From positions 1 to 18,780 of the forward strand of contig CAIRYE010000055.1 in NCBI GenBank assembly GCA_903882765.1: 18,780 bases of DNA. The letters are read 5' to 3'. Source of the stretch: an uncultured Anaerolineae bacterium. GTDB lineage: Bacteria; Chloroflexota; Anaerolineae; Anaerolineales; Villigracilaceae. The notes beneath the pieces are model-generated. The model was not told the origin of the DNA. It did no database searches and saw only the letters and a list, made by a program, of their open reading frames with translations. Position numbers and translations under genes: made by a program. This document shows, piece after piece, positions 1 through 6,547 of this stretch. Within the stretch, counting starts at the first letter, position 1; the number at the start of each line of letters is the position of its first letter.

Positions 1-64
1 AGGGATTCGAACCCTCGGCCTCCTCAATGCCATTGAGGCGCGCTCCCAGCTGCGCTATGGGCCC
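1..64 (-). tRNA. tRNA-Ala (anticodon GGC), 3' end cut by window edge
   Basis: Read on the minus strand from position 64, the sequence folds as an alanine tRNA: acceptor 5' strand GGGCCCA, a D-arm with GCGC stems, a five-pair anticodon stem CCTCA/TGAGG, loop ATGGCAT, and a T-arm with TTCGAAT. The anticodon GGC lies at 29-31. The last T-stem base, the 3' acceptor strand and the discriminator base, about 9 nt by comparison with the second tRNA, fall outside the window. A 26-nt block at 32-57 is identical to 1411-1436 in the tRNA-Ala(CGC) gene. Confidence 0.93.
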
Positions 65-77
65 ATCTGAGACTTGA

Positions 78-105
78 ATTATACACAGATTCATAAATTC
101 GTCAA
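78..105 (-). promoter_or_regulatory. sigma70-type promoter of tRNA-Ala(GGC)
   Basis: On the minus strand a -35 box TTGACG (100-105) and a perfect -10 box TATAAT (78-83) are separated by 16 nt. The -10 box lies 13 nt upstream of the tRNA 5' end at 64, a normal distance for a tRNA with a short 5' leader. Confidence 0.75.
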
Positions 106-491
106 CGGTTTTTATCTTTGTTGGTGTAACGATAACGAACTGAGAGAGTCACATTGAAAAATATTTACTTGCCAATTGAATTCTCTCAATCTTTGTCTGA
201 AATCAGCCATCGAGGCGGTAGCACCCACATTGTTCTACTCGGTAAGTTGATTAGAACCACACGAAAATCGGAATCCGAAAATAGTAGAAAAGCCGATTAC
301 CGTTAGATCAGTTAAAGAAATAAGTTGTAAACCAGAAAGGCTTTTATAATGCGGTACATACTCGGTGTAACAAAAAAAGGGTTTAAAATACCAGCGATCT
401 CTTTTCGCATCGGTACTGCTACGGAAAGAAACTTTGCTTTTTTTATGCAACTTCAAAATATCAACAAATACTACGACATTAGGTGGTTTTT
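106..491. other. gene-poor AT-rich interval between tRNA-Ala(GGC) and the methyltransferase gene
   Basis: I see no recognisable gene here. A 50-codon plus-strand frame starts with TTG at 154 and stops at 306, and a 73-codon minus-strand frame spans 235-456. Neither has a convincing ribosome binding site or a familiar protein pattern. An inverted repeat of seven bases (TGAGAGA at 141-147, TCTCTCA at 182-188) is separated by 34 nt. The interval is AT-richer than most of the window. It may hold the methyltransferase promoter and gene debris, but nothing definite can be assigned. Confidence 0.5.
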
Positions 492-1193
492 ATGAATGAG
501 CAACATTTTGAAATTGGCGAAACAAAAATAGTTTTACTTCCAGCTGATGGCGTGTGGATGCCTTCGGTTAACGGATTGTTCTACGCTAACGCTATCAAAA
601 TAGGGCAGGGCGAACGGGTCTTGGATATTGGCACTGGGTCTGGTGTGTTGGCAATTATGGCTGCCAAGCGAGGAGCAACCGTTGAGGCAACCGATACCGA
701 TGAGAGAGCTATACAGTCTTCTTTGAAAAATGCTGTCATTAATCAAGTTGAATTCAAGACACATTTTGGCGCAATGTTTGCTGATTGTAGTGGAACATTC
801 GATGTTATTATGGCGAATTTGCCAAACGAGATCGTTGCCCCAAGTGAATTACAGAAAATTGACCAAAAAGACGCCAAGGTGTTTGAAGGGGGCGAACGCG
901 GAAATGAGTTTATTCTGGAATTATTAGAGAAAGCCTCAAACTATATGACCTCAAGTAGCCGATTGTACTTCGCGCTGCACACGCTTACAGATTATCACCA
1001 AACCCTTGAAGCCGCTTTGGAAAAGTATGAAATGAGGCTGTTGAGTTTTGCCAGATTGCCTGTAAAAGGTTTTATCTCCGCTGATCTAGATTTTTATAAG
1101 CCCCTCAACGATTCCGGCGTGATCCACATTTATTCTGATAATGGACAATGGTACTCGCTGGGTTATGTGTACGAATGTAAATTAAAAGCATAA
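492..1193 (+). CDS. SAM-dependent methyltransferase, PrmC/HemK-like fold, small
   Basis: This 233-residue protein looks like a class I SAM-dependent methyltransferase. The SAM-binding motif I (VLDIGTGSGVLAI) is near residues 43-55. An acidic residue after the second strand (D68) should hold the ribose. A motif IV-like NLPN at 109-112 stands where N6-adenine and glutamine methyltransferases have NPPY. Upstream, GVWMPSVNG resembles the segment before motif I in PrmC-like enzymes, but the PrmC N-terminal domain is absent. The methyl acceptor (protein, nucleic acid or small molecule) cannot be told. The start is ATG 492, five bases after an AGGTGG ribosome binding site; the GTG at 483 lies inside that site. 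The gene is AT-richer than most of the window and stands alone between two tRNA-Ala genes that face the other way. The fold is fairly sure, the substrate unknown. Confidence 0.85.
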   Translation: MNEQHFEIGETKIVLLPADGVWMPSVNGLFYANAIKIGQGERVLDIGTGSGVLAIMAAKRGATVEATDTDERAIQSSLKNAVINQVEFKTHFGAMFADCSGTFDVIMANLPNEIVAPSELQKIDQKDAKVFEGGERGNEFILELLEKASNYMTSSSRLYFALHTLTDYHQTLEAALEKYEMRLLSFARLPVKGFISADLDFYKPLNDSGVIHIYSDNGQWYSLGYVYECKLKA

Positions 1194-1231
1194 GAAAAAC
1201 CATCGACTAGGCTAGGGGGAGCTCGTTCAAC

Positions 1232-1252
1232 CCAGTGGTCAAAAACCACTGG
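1232..1252 (+). terminator. perfect 8-bp stem-loop after the methyltransferase gene, no U-tract
   Basis: CCAGTGGT (1232-1239) and ACCACTGG (1245-1252) form a perfect eight-pair stem with a five-base loop CAAAA, 38 nt after the stop codon. No run of T follows on either strand, so it is at best a weak or factor-dependent terminator, or an mRNA 3'-end stabiliser. Confidence 0.4.
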
Positions 1253-1370
1253 TCGCTGTATTCAAATCGTAATGCTTGAGATTTAGCAAATAAGAGTCAT
1301 ATTGAAGGGTGGCTAACTAAAGATAGATTGGGGGTTTTGGTTGGTTCGTGCGGCGGAAAGATGGGGAAAG

Positions 1371-1443
1371 TGGACCTGAGGGGATTCGAACCCCTGGCCT
1401 CCTCAGTGCGATTGAGGCGCGCTCCCAGCTGCGCTACAGGCCC
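1371..1443 (-). tRNA. tRNA-Ala (anticodon CGC)
   Basis: A complete 73-nt cloverleaf is visible on the minus strand. The acceptor GGGCCTG pairs with CAGGTCC and contains the G3:U70 wobble pair that is the main identity element for alanyl-tRNA synthetase. The D-arm has GCGC stems, the anticodon stem is CCTCA/TGAGG with loop ATCGCAC, and the T-arm is AGGGG/CCCCT around TTCGAAT. The anticodon CGC lies at 1408-1410 and the discriminator is A. The 3' CCA is not encoded, so it must be added after transcription. Confidence 0.97.
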
Positions 1444-1460
1444 ATCTTTATAGGCTTTCA

Positions 1461-1489
1461 ATTCTATCTAAAGGAGCGAGGCTTGTCAA
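1461..1489 (-). promoter_or_regulatory. sigma70-type promoter of tRNA-Ala(CGC)
   Basis: The minus strand has a perfect -35 TTGACA (1484-1489), a 17-nt spacer and a -10 TAGAAT (1461-1466, five of six consensus bases). The -10 box ends 17 nt before the tRNA 5' end at 1443. Confidence 0.8.
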
Positions 1490-1534
1490 ATGAATTGAAC
1501 CACCAAACCGCTTGCTCATCCATAATAGCGCTTT

Positions 1535-1569
1535 ATTAAAAAAGATCGGGCTATTTCAGCCCGATCTTT
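1535..1569 (-). terminator. intrinsic terminator of the Gly-Asn-tail protein gene
   Basis: A perfect 12-bp stem (1541-1552 with 1558-1569) encloses a five-base loop. Read on the minus strand it is followed by six T in a row and then AATAA, the classic intrinsic terminator layout, 24 nt after the stop codon of the secreted-protein gene. Confidence 0.9.
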
Positions 1570-1592
1570 GGGAACTCATCTTGCAAGTTCTG

Positions 1593-2246
1593 TTAGTTAT
1601 TGCCGTTTCCGTTTCCGTTTCCGTTGTTGCCACCATTGCCATTACCATTTCCAGGATTGGCGGGCTTACCGGTGGTTTTAATGGTTTGATTTGCCTTTGC
1701 TTCAGCGGACTTGCCATTAGCAACGTCGTATTCCTGGCGGATCTGACCCCAGCCCAAACCCGACAAGCGGGCGGCCTGTAGAAGGGCAGGATCGATGCCG
1801 AGTTGTTGGCTGGCGCGCAGGATGTTCTTGATAACGCCTAAGCCCATTTTGTCGTTGCAGAACATCCACTGGACGTAGAGGTAATCCGCATCGTATTGGG
1901 TGGCGAATTTCTCGGCGGCAGGTTGAAGATCGGTGGATTGGGAGCAGTAGTAGCCATTTACACGGTCATTAAAAGAAACTGAAGTGACGGTAAAGGTACC
2001 ATCAAGGTTATCGGTTAGCGTGAGTTGAACTAGGCTGCCTACCACGATGGTGGCGGGGTCGGTGCCTACGGGCGGGGTAACAGTGTAAACCGTACCGTCG
2101 CTGCTGGTTACGCTATAGGTGCCATCTAAGTTGATGGCATTGATGGTTCCATATACAGTTCCGCCGGTAGCCGCGTATGCGGGGGAAGCAAAGCCGGTAG
2201 CGGCCAAGAGAGCAAGGAGCATTATTAAAAAGAATGTTCTTTTCAT
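1593..2246 (-). CDS. secreted protein with beta-rich N-terminal domain and Gly-Asn repeat tail
   Basis: This is a 217-residue exported protein of unknown function. A Sec signal peptide is clear: basic KR at 2-3, a hydrophobic core, and an AYA cleavage site near residue 25. Residues 27-92 form a Gly/Thr/Val-rich stretch with repeated DGT units (DGTYSV, DGTVYT, DGTFTV), suggesting a small beta domain of the DUF5666 kind. Residues 107-170 look helical, with a GLGVIKNI...LLQAARLSGLGWGQI pattern; as I recall, this kind of helical segment recurs in secreted Chloroflexota proteins. The C-terminus is a low-complexity tail of Gly and Asn. ATG 2246 follows an AAAGGA ribosome binding site. The gene is monocistronic, with its own terminator. 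A TATACT-like -10 with an upstream TG lies about 45 nt upstream, but no good -35 is visible. The tail could anchor, space or aggregate the protein; that is speculation. Confidence 0.85.
   Translation of the reverse strand: MKRTFFLIMLLALLAATGFASPAYAATGGTVYGTINAINLDGTYSVTSSDGTVYTVTPPVGTDPATIVVGSLVQLTLTDNLDGTFTVTSVSFNDRVNGYYCSQSTDLQPAAEKFATQYDADYLYVQWMFCNDKMGLGVIKNILRASQQLGIDPALLQAARLSGLGWGQIRQEYDVANGKSAEAKANQTIKTTGKPANPGNGNGNGGNNGNGNGNGNN
1603..1623. repeat. tandem hexanucleotide repeat coding the Gly-Asn tail
   Basis: The unit GTTTCC (plus strand) is repeated three times at 1605-1622 and extended by partial units on both sides. It encodes alternating Asn and Gly on the minus strand. Because the unit is six bases, copy-number change would lengthen or shorten the tail without shifting the frame. 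Confidence 0.85.
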
Positions 2247-2390
2247 TTTTTTTTCCTTTCGTTCAAAACCTACAAAAAAAGTATAACAGTCTACTCCAAA
2301 TTAGGGCTGGTACGATGGTACTACCGTGTGTTCATTACAAATCATTAGGAAATGGTAATAGTGGCGAGGCTGTTGGAGAGTGATGGGGAT

Positions 2391-2417
2391 AAAAAAAGAC
2401 CGCTGGTGAAAGCGGCC
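2391..2417 (-). terminator. intrinsic terminator of the homoserine dehydrogenase-panB-aminotransferase operon
   Basis: On the minus strand GGCCGCT (2417-2411) pairs with AGCGGTC (2404-2398), seven pairs including one G-U, around a six-base loop. Seven T follow (2397-2391). It lies 35 nt after the aminotransferase stop codon. Confidence 0.88.
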
Positions 2418-2451
2418 TCGATTGGATGGAACATAAAAAAATCCCAGTACC

Positions 2452-3609
2452 TTACAAAACAGCCCTGATCTGCTCGATGCCTTGTTGGATGTTTTCGATG
2501 GTGTTGGCGTAGGAAAGCCTTAGATAGCCCTCGCCGTACTCGCCGAAGGAGTTGCCGGGTAGCAGCGCCACGCCAGCCTTCTCAAGGATGAGGTTAGCAA
2601 GTTCGGAGGAATTGTAACCAGTGCCGGTGATGTTGGGGAAAGCGTAGAAAGCGCCTTGCGGCACTTGGCACTTTACCCCGGGCAGGCTATTTAGGCCGGC
2701 AACAATGGCGTTTCGGCGGCGTTGGTACTCGATCACCATTTCATCCACACGGTGTTGTGGCCCGGTAACCGCTTCTACGCCGGCGAACTGGGTGAAGTGG
2801 GCGGTGGAGCCAACCGCATGGGTGAGTAGCAGGTCTACGGTATCGGCCAGGACTTTGGGCATGATGCCGTAACCCAAGCGCCAACCGGTCATGGAGTAGG
2901 TCTTGGAGAAGCCATCAACAATGATGGTGCGTTCCTTCATGCCGGGGATGCTGGCGATGGAGGGGGCGGTCAGGTCGTCGTACACGATGCGGGTGTATAG
3001 CTCGTCACTCATAACCCAAGCATTGTGACGCTGGGCAGCCTGTGCAATGTGCTCTAGATCTGCTTGGGGGATAACACCGCCGGTGGGGTTGCTGGGCGAG
3101 TTGAGAATGATCAGCTTGGTCTTATCGTTGATGAGCCGGTCGAACACCTCGATATCAAAGGAGAATTGGTTCTCTTCCAATAAAGGAACGGGCACTGGTA
3201 TGCCGCCGGCAACTTTGATCATTGCCTCGTAGGTGGGGAAGCCGGGGTTGGGGTAGATCACTTCATCGCCGGGAGAGATGATGGCCATTGTGGGGAAGAA
3301 CAAAATGGGCTTGCCGCCAGGGCCGATCACTACTTCATCGGGGCGAAAGCTGATCCCGCGGCGCTTGCCGGCATCTTCGGCGATGGCCTCGCGCAGGGTA
3401 GGAATTCCGCTGGGAGGGGTATAGCGCGTTTTGCCGGTTTTGATCGCCTCGATGCCAGCGTTGCTTACATTTTCAAACGTCGCGTAATCGGGCTGACCGA
3501 TCTCAAAGTGGATGATGTGCCTGCCGGCACGTTCCAGTTCGCCGGCTTTTGCCAGTACCTGGTAGGCGCCTTCTGGTCTAAGATGGTGAGTACGTTCAGC
3601 AAATGCCAT
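2452..3609 (-). CDS. class I/II PLP-dependent aminotransferase (AspC/AspB-like)
   Basis: This 385-residue fold-type I aminotransferase transfers an amino group between an amino acid and a 2-oxo acid in the cytoplasm. Key residues, numbered from the chosen start, are Asn174 in SNPTGG, Asp202 and Tyr205 in SDELY (PLP ring contacts), the Schiff-base Lys236 in GFSKTYSMTGWR, Arg244 (PLP phosphate), and Arg364 in YLRLSYA (substrate carboxylate). The length is normal for the family. ATG 3609 is chosen because it follows the panB stop by only seven bases and has an AAGG site. The frame could extend to 3645, but that would overlap panB. As last gene of the operon it could be an aspartate aminotransferase feeding the aspartate family, or handle valine/2-oxoisovalerate for PanB. 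Substrate specificity cannot be read from the sequence. The family is sure. Confidence 0.93.
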   Translation of the reverse strand: MAFAERTHHLRPEGAYQVLAKAGELERAGRHIIHFEIGQPDYATFENVSNAGIEAIKTGKTRYTPPSGIPTLREAIAEDAGKRRGISFRPDEVVIGPGGKPILFFPTMAIISPGDEVIYPNPGFPTYEAMIKVAGGIPVPVPLLEENQFSFDIEVFDRLINDKTKLIILNSPSNPTGGVIPQADLEHIAQAAQRHNAWVMSDELYTRIVYDDLTAPSIASIPGMKERTIIVDGFSKTYSMTGWRLGYGIMPKVLADTVDLLLTHAVGSTAHFTQFAGVEAVTGPQHRVDEMVIEYQRRRNAIVAGLNSLPGVKCQVPQGAFYAFPNITGTGYNSSELANLILEKAGVALLPGNSFGEYGEGYLRLSYANTIENIQQGIEQIRAVL

Positions 3610-3616
3610 CACGGCC

Positions 3617-4474
3617 TTATTTCTTAACCATTTTTGAAAGCTCATCGAATTCAGCGTCGGACATGCCGAAGTAGTTCTCTTTTTCAGGGAAAGCCACGCT
3701 CTTCACTTCGCTCACATACTGCTTCAAGCCGTTGAGTATGACCTCGCCGGCGTTGCCAAATACTTTTGCCATCTTGGGCTTGAACTTGGGGTACAGGCCA
3801 AACATATCATGGTAGATGAGCAGCTGGCCGTGAGCATCAGGGCCGGAGCCAAGCGACATAATGATGCAGTCTTCGGCTTGCTCGGTGATCAGTTTGCATA
3901 GACGGTCGGGAACCAGTTCTAAAAGGATGGCGAATGCACCGGCTTCTTGCAAAGCTTTGGCGTCATCCACGATCTTTTTGGCGAGTCCGGCGCTTTTGCC
4001 CTGCAGACGGAAGCCGCCCAAGGCCGCTACTGATTGAGGGGTGAGGCCAAGGTGACCGATGGCAGGGATGCCGGCTTCCACAATGGCTTTAATGCGTGGA
4101 GCCATGGCAACTCCGCCTTCCAGCTTGATTGCGTCGCAGCCAGCTTCAGCCATGAAGCGGCCGGCGTTTTTTACCGCCAGCTCATTGCTGGGTTGGTAGG
4201 TCATATAAGGCATATCGCCCACCACAAATGCGGTGGGGGCGCCGCGGCGAACGGCGCTGGCATGGCGGATCATATCGTCCATAGTAACGGGCAGGGTGGA
4301 GTCGAAGCCCAGCATAGTCATGCCAAGGCTGTCTCCCACTAGGATCATCTCAACACCCGCTTCATCTTGCAAGTAGGCGGTGGGGTAATCGTAGCAGGTG
4401 AGCCAGCTAATTGGCTCTTTATCCTGAACTTTTTGGAACAGGTAAGGCAGGTTGATCTTCTTGCGGTCTGTCAT
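3617..4474 (-). CDS. panB: 3-methyl-2-oxobutanoate hydroxymethyltransferase (PanB)
   Basis: PanB transfers a hydroxymethyl group from 5,10-methylenetetrahydrofolate to 2-oxoisovalerate, giving ketopantoate, the first committed step to pantothenate and CoA. The 285-residue protein has the family's TIM-barrel signatures: Mg-binding Asp48 (VGDSLG), Asp87 (VGDMPY) and Glu119 (KLEGG), the GHLGLTPQ motif, the catalytic-base Glu186 in LLELVP, and GSGPDAHGQ...YHDMFGL. The start ATG 4474 has a strong GGAGGA site. The gene begins 21 nt after the homoserine dehydrogenase stop and ends seven bases before the aminotransferase start, so all three are probably co-transcribed. PanC, PanD and PanE are not in the window. 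Identification is firm; the partner genes are unusual for panB, which is more often next to panC or panD. Confidence 0.97.
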   Translation of the reverse strand: MTDRKKINLPYLFQKVQDKEPISWLTCYDYPTAYLQDEAGVEMILVGDSLGMTMLGFDSTLPVTMDDMIRHASAVRRGAPTAFVVGDMPYMTYQPSNELAVKNAGRFMAEAGCDAIKLEGGVAMAPRIKAIVEAGIPAIGHLGLTPQSVAALGGFRLQGKSAGLAKKIVDDAKALQEAGAFAILLELVPDRLCKLITEQAEDCIIMSLGSGPDAHGQLLIYHDMFGLYPKFKPKMAKVFGNAGEVILNGLKQYVSEVKSVAFPEKENYFGMSDAEFDELSKMVKK

Positions 4475-4495
4475 TTCTTCCTCCGTTGGATAACG

Positions 4496-5524
4496 TTATT
4501 TGGCTGTAGAAATTGTGAGTATGTCATTGAGCAGGGCGTACCCGGTTTCGATACGGCCAGCACCGGGCCCTATTAGGGTGACGTTGCCCATTAATTTACT
4601 TGTATAGGTGATAGCGTTGGTCGCGCCCATAACGCCGGCTAGTGGGTCGCTAATGGGCAGCTCTACCGGCTGCACGCGGGCGGAAACTTTGTCGCCTTTC
4701 TTTTCGAGCATGCCTAGCAGCTTCCAGCGTTTGCCATCCTTTTTGGCACTTTCCACATCGGCTAATGTGATACCGCTAATGCCCTTGCGATCTACATCGG
4801 CAAAGGTGAGCGGCGCGCCTAACACAAGGTTGCCCAAAATGACAACTTTTCCAGCGGCGTCAAAGCCTTCTACGTCGCCGGTGGGGTCCGCTTCGGCATA
4901 GCCTAGCTGTTGCGCTTCGGCGAGCGCTGCTTCGTAGCTGTTGCCCTCTTCCATACGCGTGAGGATATAGTTAGTGGTGCCATTGAGGATGCCTTGAATG
5001 CGGCTGATATCCGCCGCTTTTAGAAGGTCCATGCCTAACGCCATGCTGGGGGTGCCGCTCATCACTGTGCCTTCTACGCCGAGGCGTAGATTGTGTTGAC
5101 GGGCGAGGGTGTTTAGCTCTGTGTAGTAAAGCGCGATAGGTCCCTTGTTGCTGGTCACTACGTGTTTGCCATGTTTCAAGGCTGCAAGGCAATAGCTGAT
5201 GGCCGGTTCAGCATCGGTGAAATTGGTGAAGCTGGCTTCCAATAAGAATTCAGCCTCGCATCGCTCGATCCACTCCTCGGTGCTCCAAGTGGTTTTGAAC
5301 TCGGAAAGACTTTCCAGTTTGCCGCTTTCAATTGCTTTTAGCAAGGCGGCAGGGTTGAATCCTTGCGGGGTGTAATAATTGCCCAGGCGTAGATCCGATA
5401 TGCCTACGACGGTGATGCTTACATCATGGCTGGCGTTGATGGCGGGCGAGTCATCGGCAAGGATCTTGAGAAACCCTTGACCAACATTGCCCAAACCGAT
5501 CATCAATACTCGTAAATTTTTCAT
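4496..5524 (-). CDS. hom: homoserine dehydrogenase, short form without ACT domain
   Basis: It reduces aspartate semialdehyde to homoserine with NAD(P)H, the branch point to threonine and methionine. The 342-residue protein shows a Rossmann motif GLGNVG (residues 10-15), a SNKGP motif with Lys127, GILNGTTNYIL at 178-188, and the family signature GYAEADPTGDVEGFDAAGK at 208-226. The equivalents of the yeast catalytic residues are present: Glu211, Asp217, Asp222 and Lys226. It ends after the catalytic domain, so the C-terminal ACT domain that gives threonine feedback in many bacteria is missing. ATG 5524 is chosen because GGAG stands four bases upstream and the Rossmann fold starts just after it; a start at 5554 would add ten odd residues. 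It is the first gene of the operon with panB and the aminotransferase. No threonine attenuator or riboswitch is visible upstream. Confidence 0.95.
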   Translation of the reverse strand: MKNLRVLMIGLGNVGQGFLKILADDSPAINASHDVSITVVGISDLRLGNYYTPQGFNPAALLKAIESGKLESLSEFKTTWSTEEWIERCEAEFLLEASFTNFTDAEPAISYCLAALKHGKHVVTSNKGPIALYYTELNTLARQHNLRLGVEGTVMSGTPSMALGMDLLKAADISRIQGILNGTTNYILTRMEEGNSYEAALAEAQQLGYAEADPTGDVEGFDAAGKVVILGNLVLGAPLTFADVDRKGISGITLADVESAKKDGKRWKLLGMLEKKGDKVSARVQPVELPISDPLAGVMGATNAITYTSKLMGNVTLIGPGAGRIETGYALLNDILTISTAK

Positions 5525-5601
5525 CCAACTCCAAAAAGGTAGAAATTGCGTCAATCACTCAGTGAAACACCGCTGAGGGACGATGGATACAAGCTCTTAT
5601 T

Positions 5602-6075
5602 TTATCCATAATATGCCGAATATAGGGCATCAATTTCGATCTTTTGCATCTCTAACAAAGCCTTCATCACTCGGTCGGCTTTTTCGCGGTCGGGGTCGCC
5701 AAGCAGCTTTCCAAGGTCTTTGGGAATGATCTGCCAGCTAAGGCCGAACTTGTCCTTTAGCCAGCCACATTGGCTTTCCTCGCCGCCATCGGCAGTAAGC
5801 CCATTCCAATAATGATCCACCTCGGCTTGGTCTTCGCACAGAACGAACAGGCTGATGGCTTCGTTGAACTTGAAGTACGGCCCGCCGTTCATGCACATTA
5901 ATCGTTGGCCGCCAACTTCAAAGGTAGCGGTGAGCACACTGCCGGGTTTCCCTGGGCCAGCTTCGCCGTATTGGGTTTTCTCCAGAATCGTGACATCAGG
6001 AAAAAGCTTCGTATATAAGGCGATAGCCTCATCGAGATTATTATCGAACCACAAACAGGGGGTAATTTTTTGCAT
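5602..6075 (-). CDS. VOC-superfamily protein, PhnB-like / 3-dmu-9_3-mt family
   Basis: The 157-residue protein starts MQKITPCLWFDNNLDEAIA and contains SVLTATFEVGGQRLMCMNGG and FGLSWQIIP, typical of the PhnB-like branch of the vicinal oxygen chelate (glyoxalase/bleomycin resistance) fold. Despite the family's old name, these proteins are not proven methyltransferases; the role is unknown. ATG 6075 is chosen over upstream in-frame codons because it carries an AGGG site and begins at the family's conserved N-terminus. The gene diverges from the TfoX-domain gene across 61 nt containing a perfect dyad at 6101-6122, which suggests joint control. It ends 77 nt before the homoserine dehydrogenase gene with no clear terminator between them, so some read-through is possible. 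Confidence 0.88.
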   Translation of the reverse strand: MQKITPCLWFDNNLDEAIALYTKLFPDVTILEKTQYGEAGPGKPGSVLTATFEVGGQRLMCMNGGPYFKFNEAISLFVLCEDQAEVDHYWNGLTADGGEESQCGWLKDKFGLSWQIIPKDLGKLLGDPDREKADRVMKALLEMQKIEIDALYSAYYG

Positions 6076-6100
6076 TAGGAACCCTTTCTTTGTAAAATAT

Positions 6101-6122
6101 TGATATTGGACTAACAATATCA
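6101..6122. promoter_or_regulatory. palindromic putative operator between VOC and TfoX-domain genes
   Basis: TGATATTG (6101-6108) and CAATATCA (6115-6122) are perfect inverted halves around a six-base spacer. The dyad sits in the 61-nt divergent interval, 14 nt before the TfoX-domain start and about 25 nt before the VOC start. The 14-bp centre spacing of the half-sites fits a dimeric helix-turn-helix regulator. A plain hairpin at an mRNA 5' end is the alternative. Confidence 0.5.
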
Positions 6123-6136
6123 TAAAAGGAGGAATT

Positions 6137-6481
6137 ATGGCATACGATATGGAATTGGACGACTGGGTGCGCGATGACCTATCCGACATGACCAACGGCA
6201 AGAATATCCTGGCGAAAAAAATGTTTGGCGGGGTTGGCTATTTGCTGGCTGGGAATATGGCGGCTGGCATATTGGGGCAGGACCTGATCCTACGGGTGGG
6301 GGAGAAGGATGGCGAAGCATTGCTAGGGCTGGTTGGTTTTAAGCCGTTTCTGAACCACGCAAGCGCTAAACCAATGAAGGGCTGGGTGTCTATCGCCAAG
6401 GCAGATGTTCCAAGCCGTGACAGGATGTGCGAATGGCTGGCATTAGCGGTGGCTTTCGCCAGTAGTTTGCCGGCGAAATAA
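6137..6481 (+). CDS. TfoX N-terminal-domain protein
   Basis: This 114-residue protein matches the TfoX N-terminal domain family: KKMFGGVGYLLAGNMAAGILGQDLILRVG near residues 27-55 is the family core, followed by the KPMKGWVSI segment. In gamma-proteobacteria TfoX/Sxy regulates competence, but that protein has a second domain. Stand-alone N-terminal-domain proteins like this one occur in many bacteria without competence links, and their job is unknown. ATG 6137 has an AAAGGAGG site, the best in this part of the window, so high translation is expected. It diverges from the PhnB-like VOC gene across the dyad at 6101-6122 and converges on the acyltransferase gene. I see no terminator in the 66 nt between their stops. 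Confidence 0.9.
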   Translation: MAYDMELDDWVRDDLSDMTNGKNILAKKMFGGVGYLLAGNMAAGILGQDLILRVGEKDGEALLGLVGFKPFLNHASAKPMKGWVSIAKADVPSRDRMCEWLALAVAFASSLPAK

Positions 6482-6547
6482 ATGGAGCGCTTGACCAGGA
6501 GTGGGATGACCTTGCTTACCCTTTAAGAGTTCGTAGCAGGCCCGACC

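Noticed and set aside
235..456. 73-codon minus-strand frame in the interval before the methyltransferase
   Set aside because: No ribosome binding site, no family pattern, and composition matches the surrounding non-coding DNA.
1348..1539. 63-codon plus-strand frame
   Set aside because: The frame translates the antisense of the tRNA-Ala(CGC) gene. The EGIRTPGLLSA-type peptide is a well-known artefact of tRNA antisense translation.
1512..1781. 89-codon plus-strand frame with Val/Ile-rich translation
   Set aside because: It is the complement of the Gly-Asn repeat tail and the terminator; the hydrophobic look comes from the repeat.
5525..5601. Possible attenuator or riboswitch before the homoserine dehydrogenase gene
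   Set aside because: Only a short bulged stem (CTCA/TGAG with GTG/CAC) is seen. There is no Thr/Ile-rich leader peptide and no known riboswitch core.
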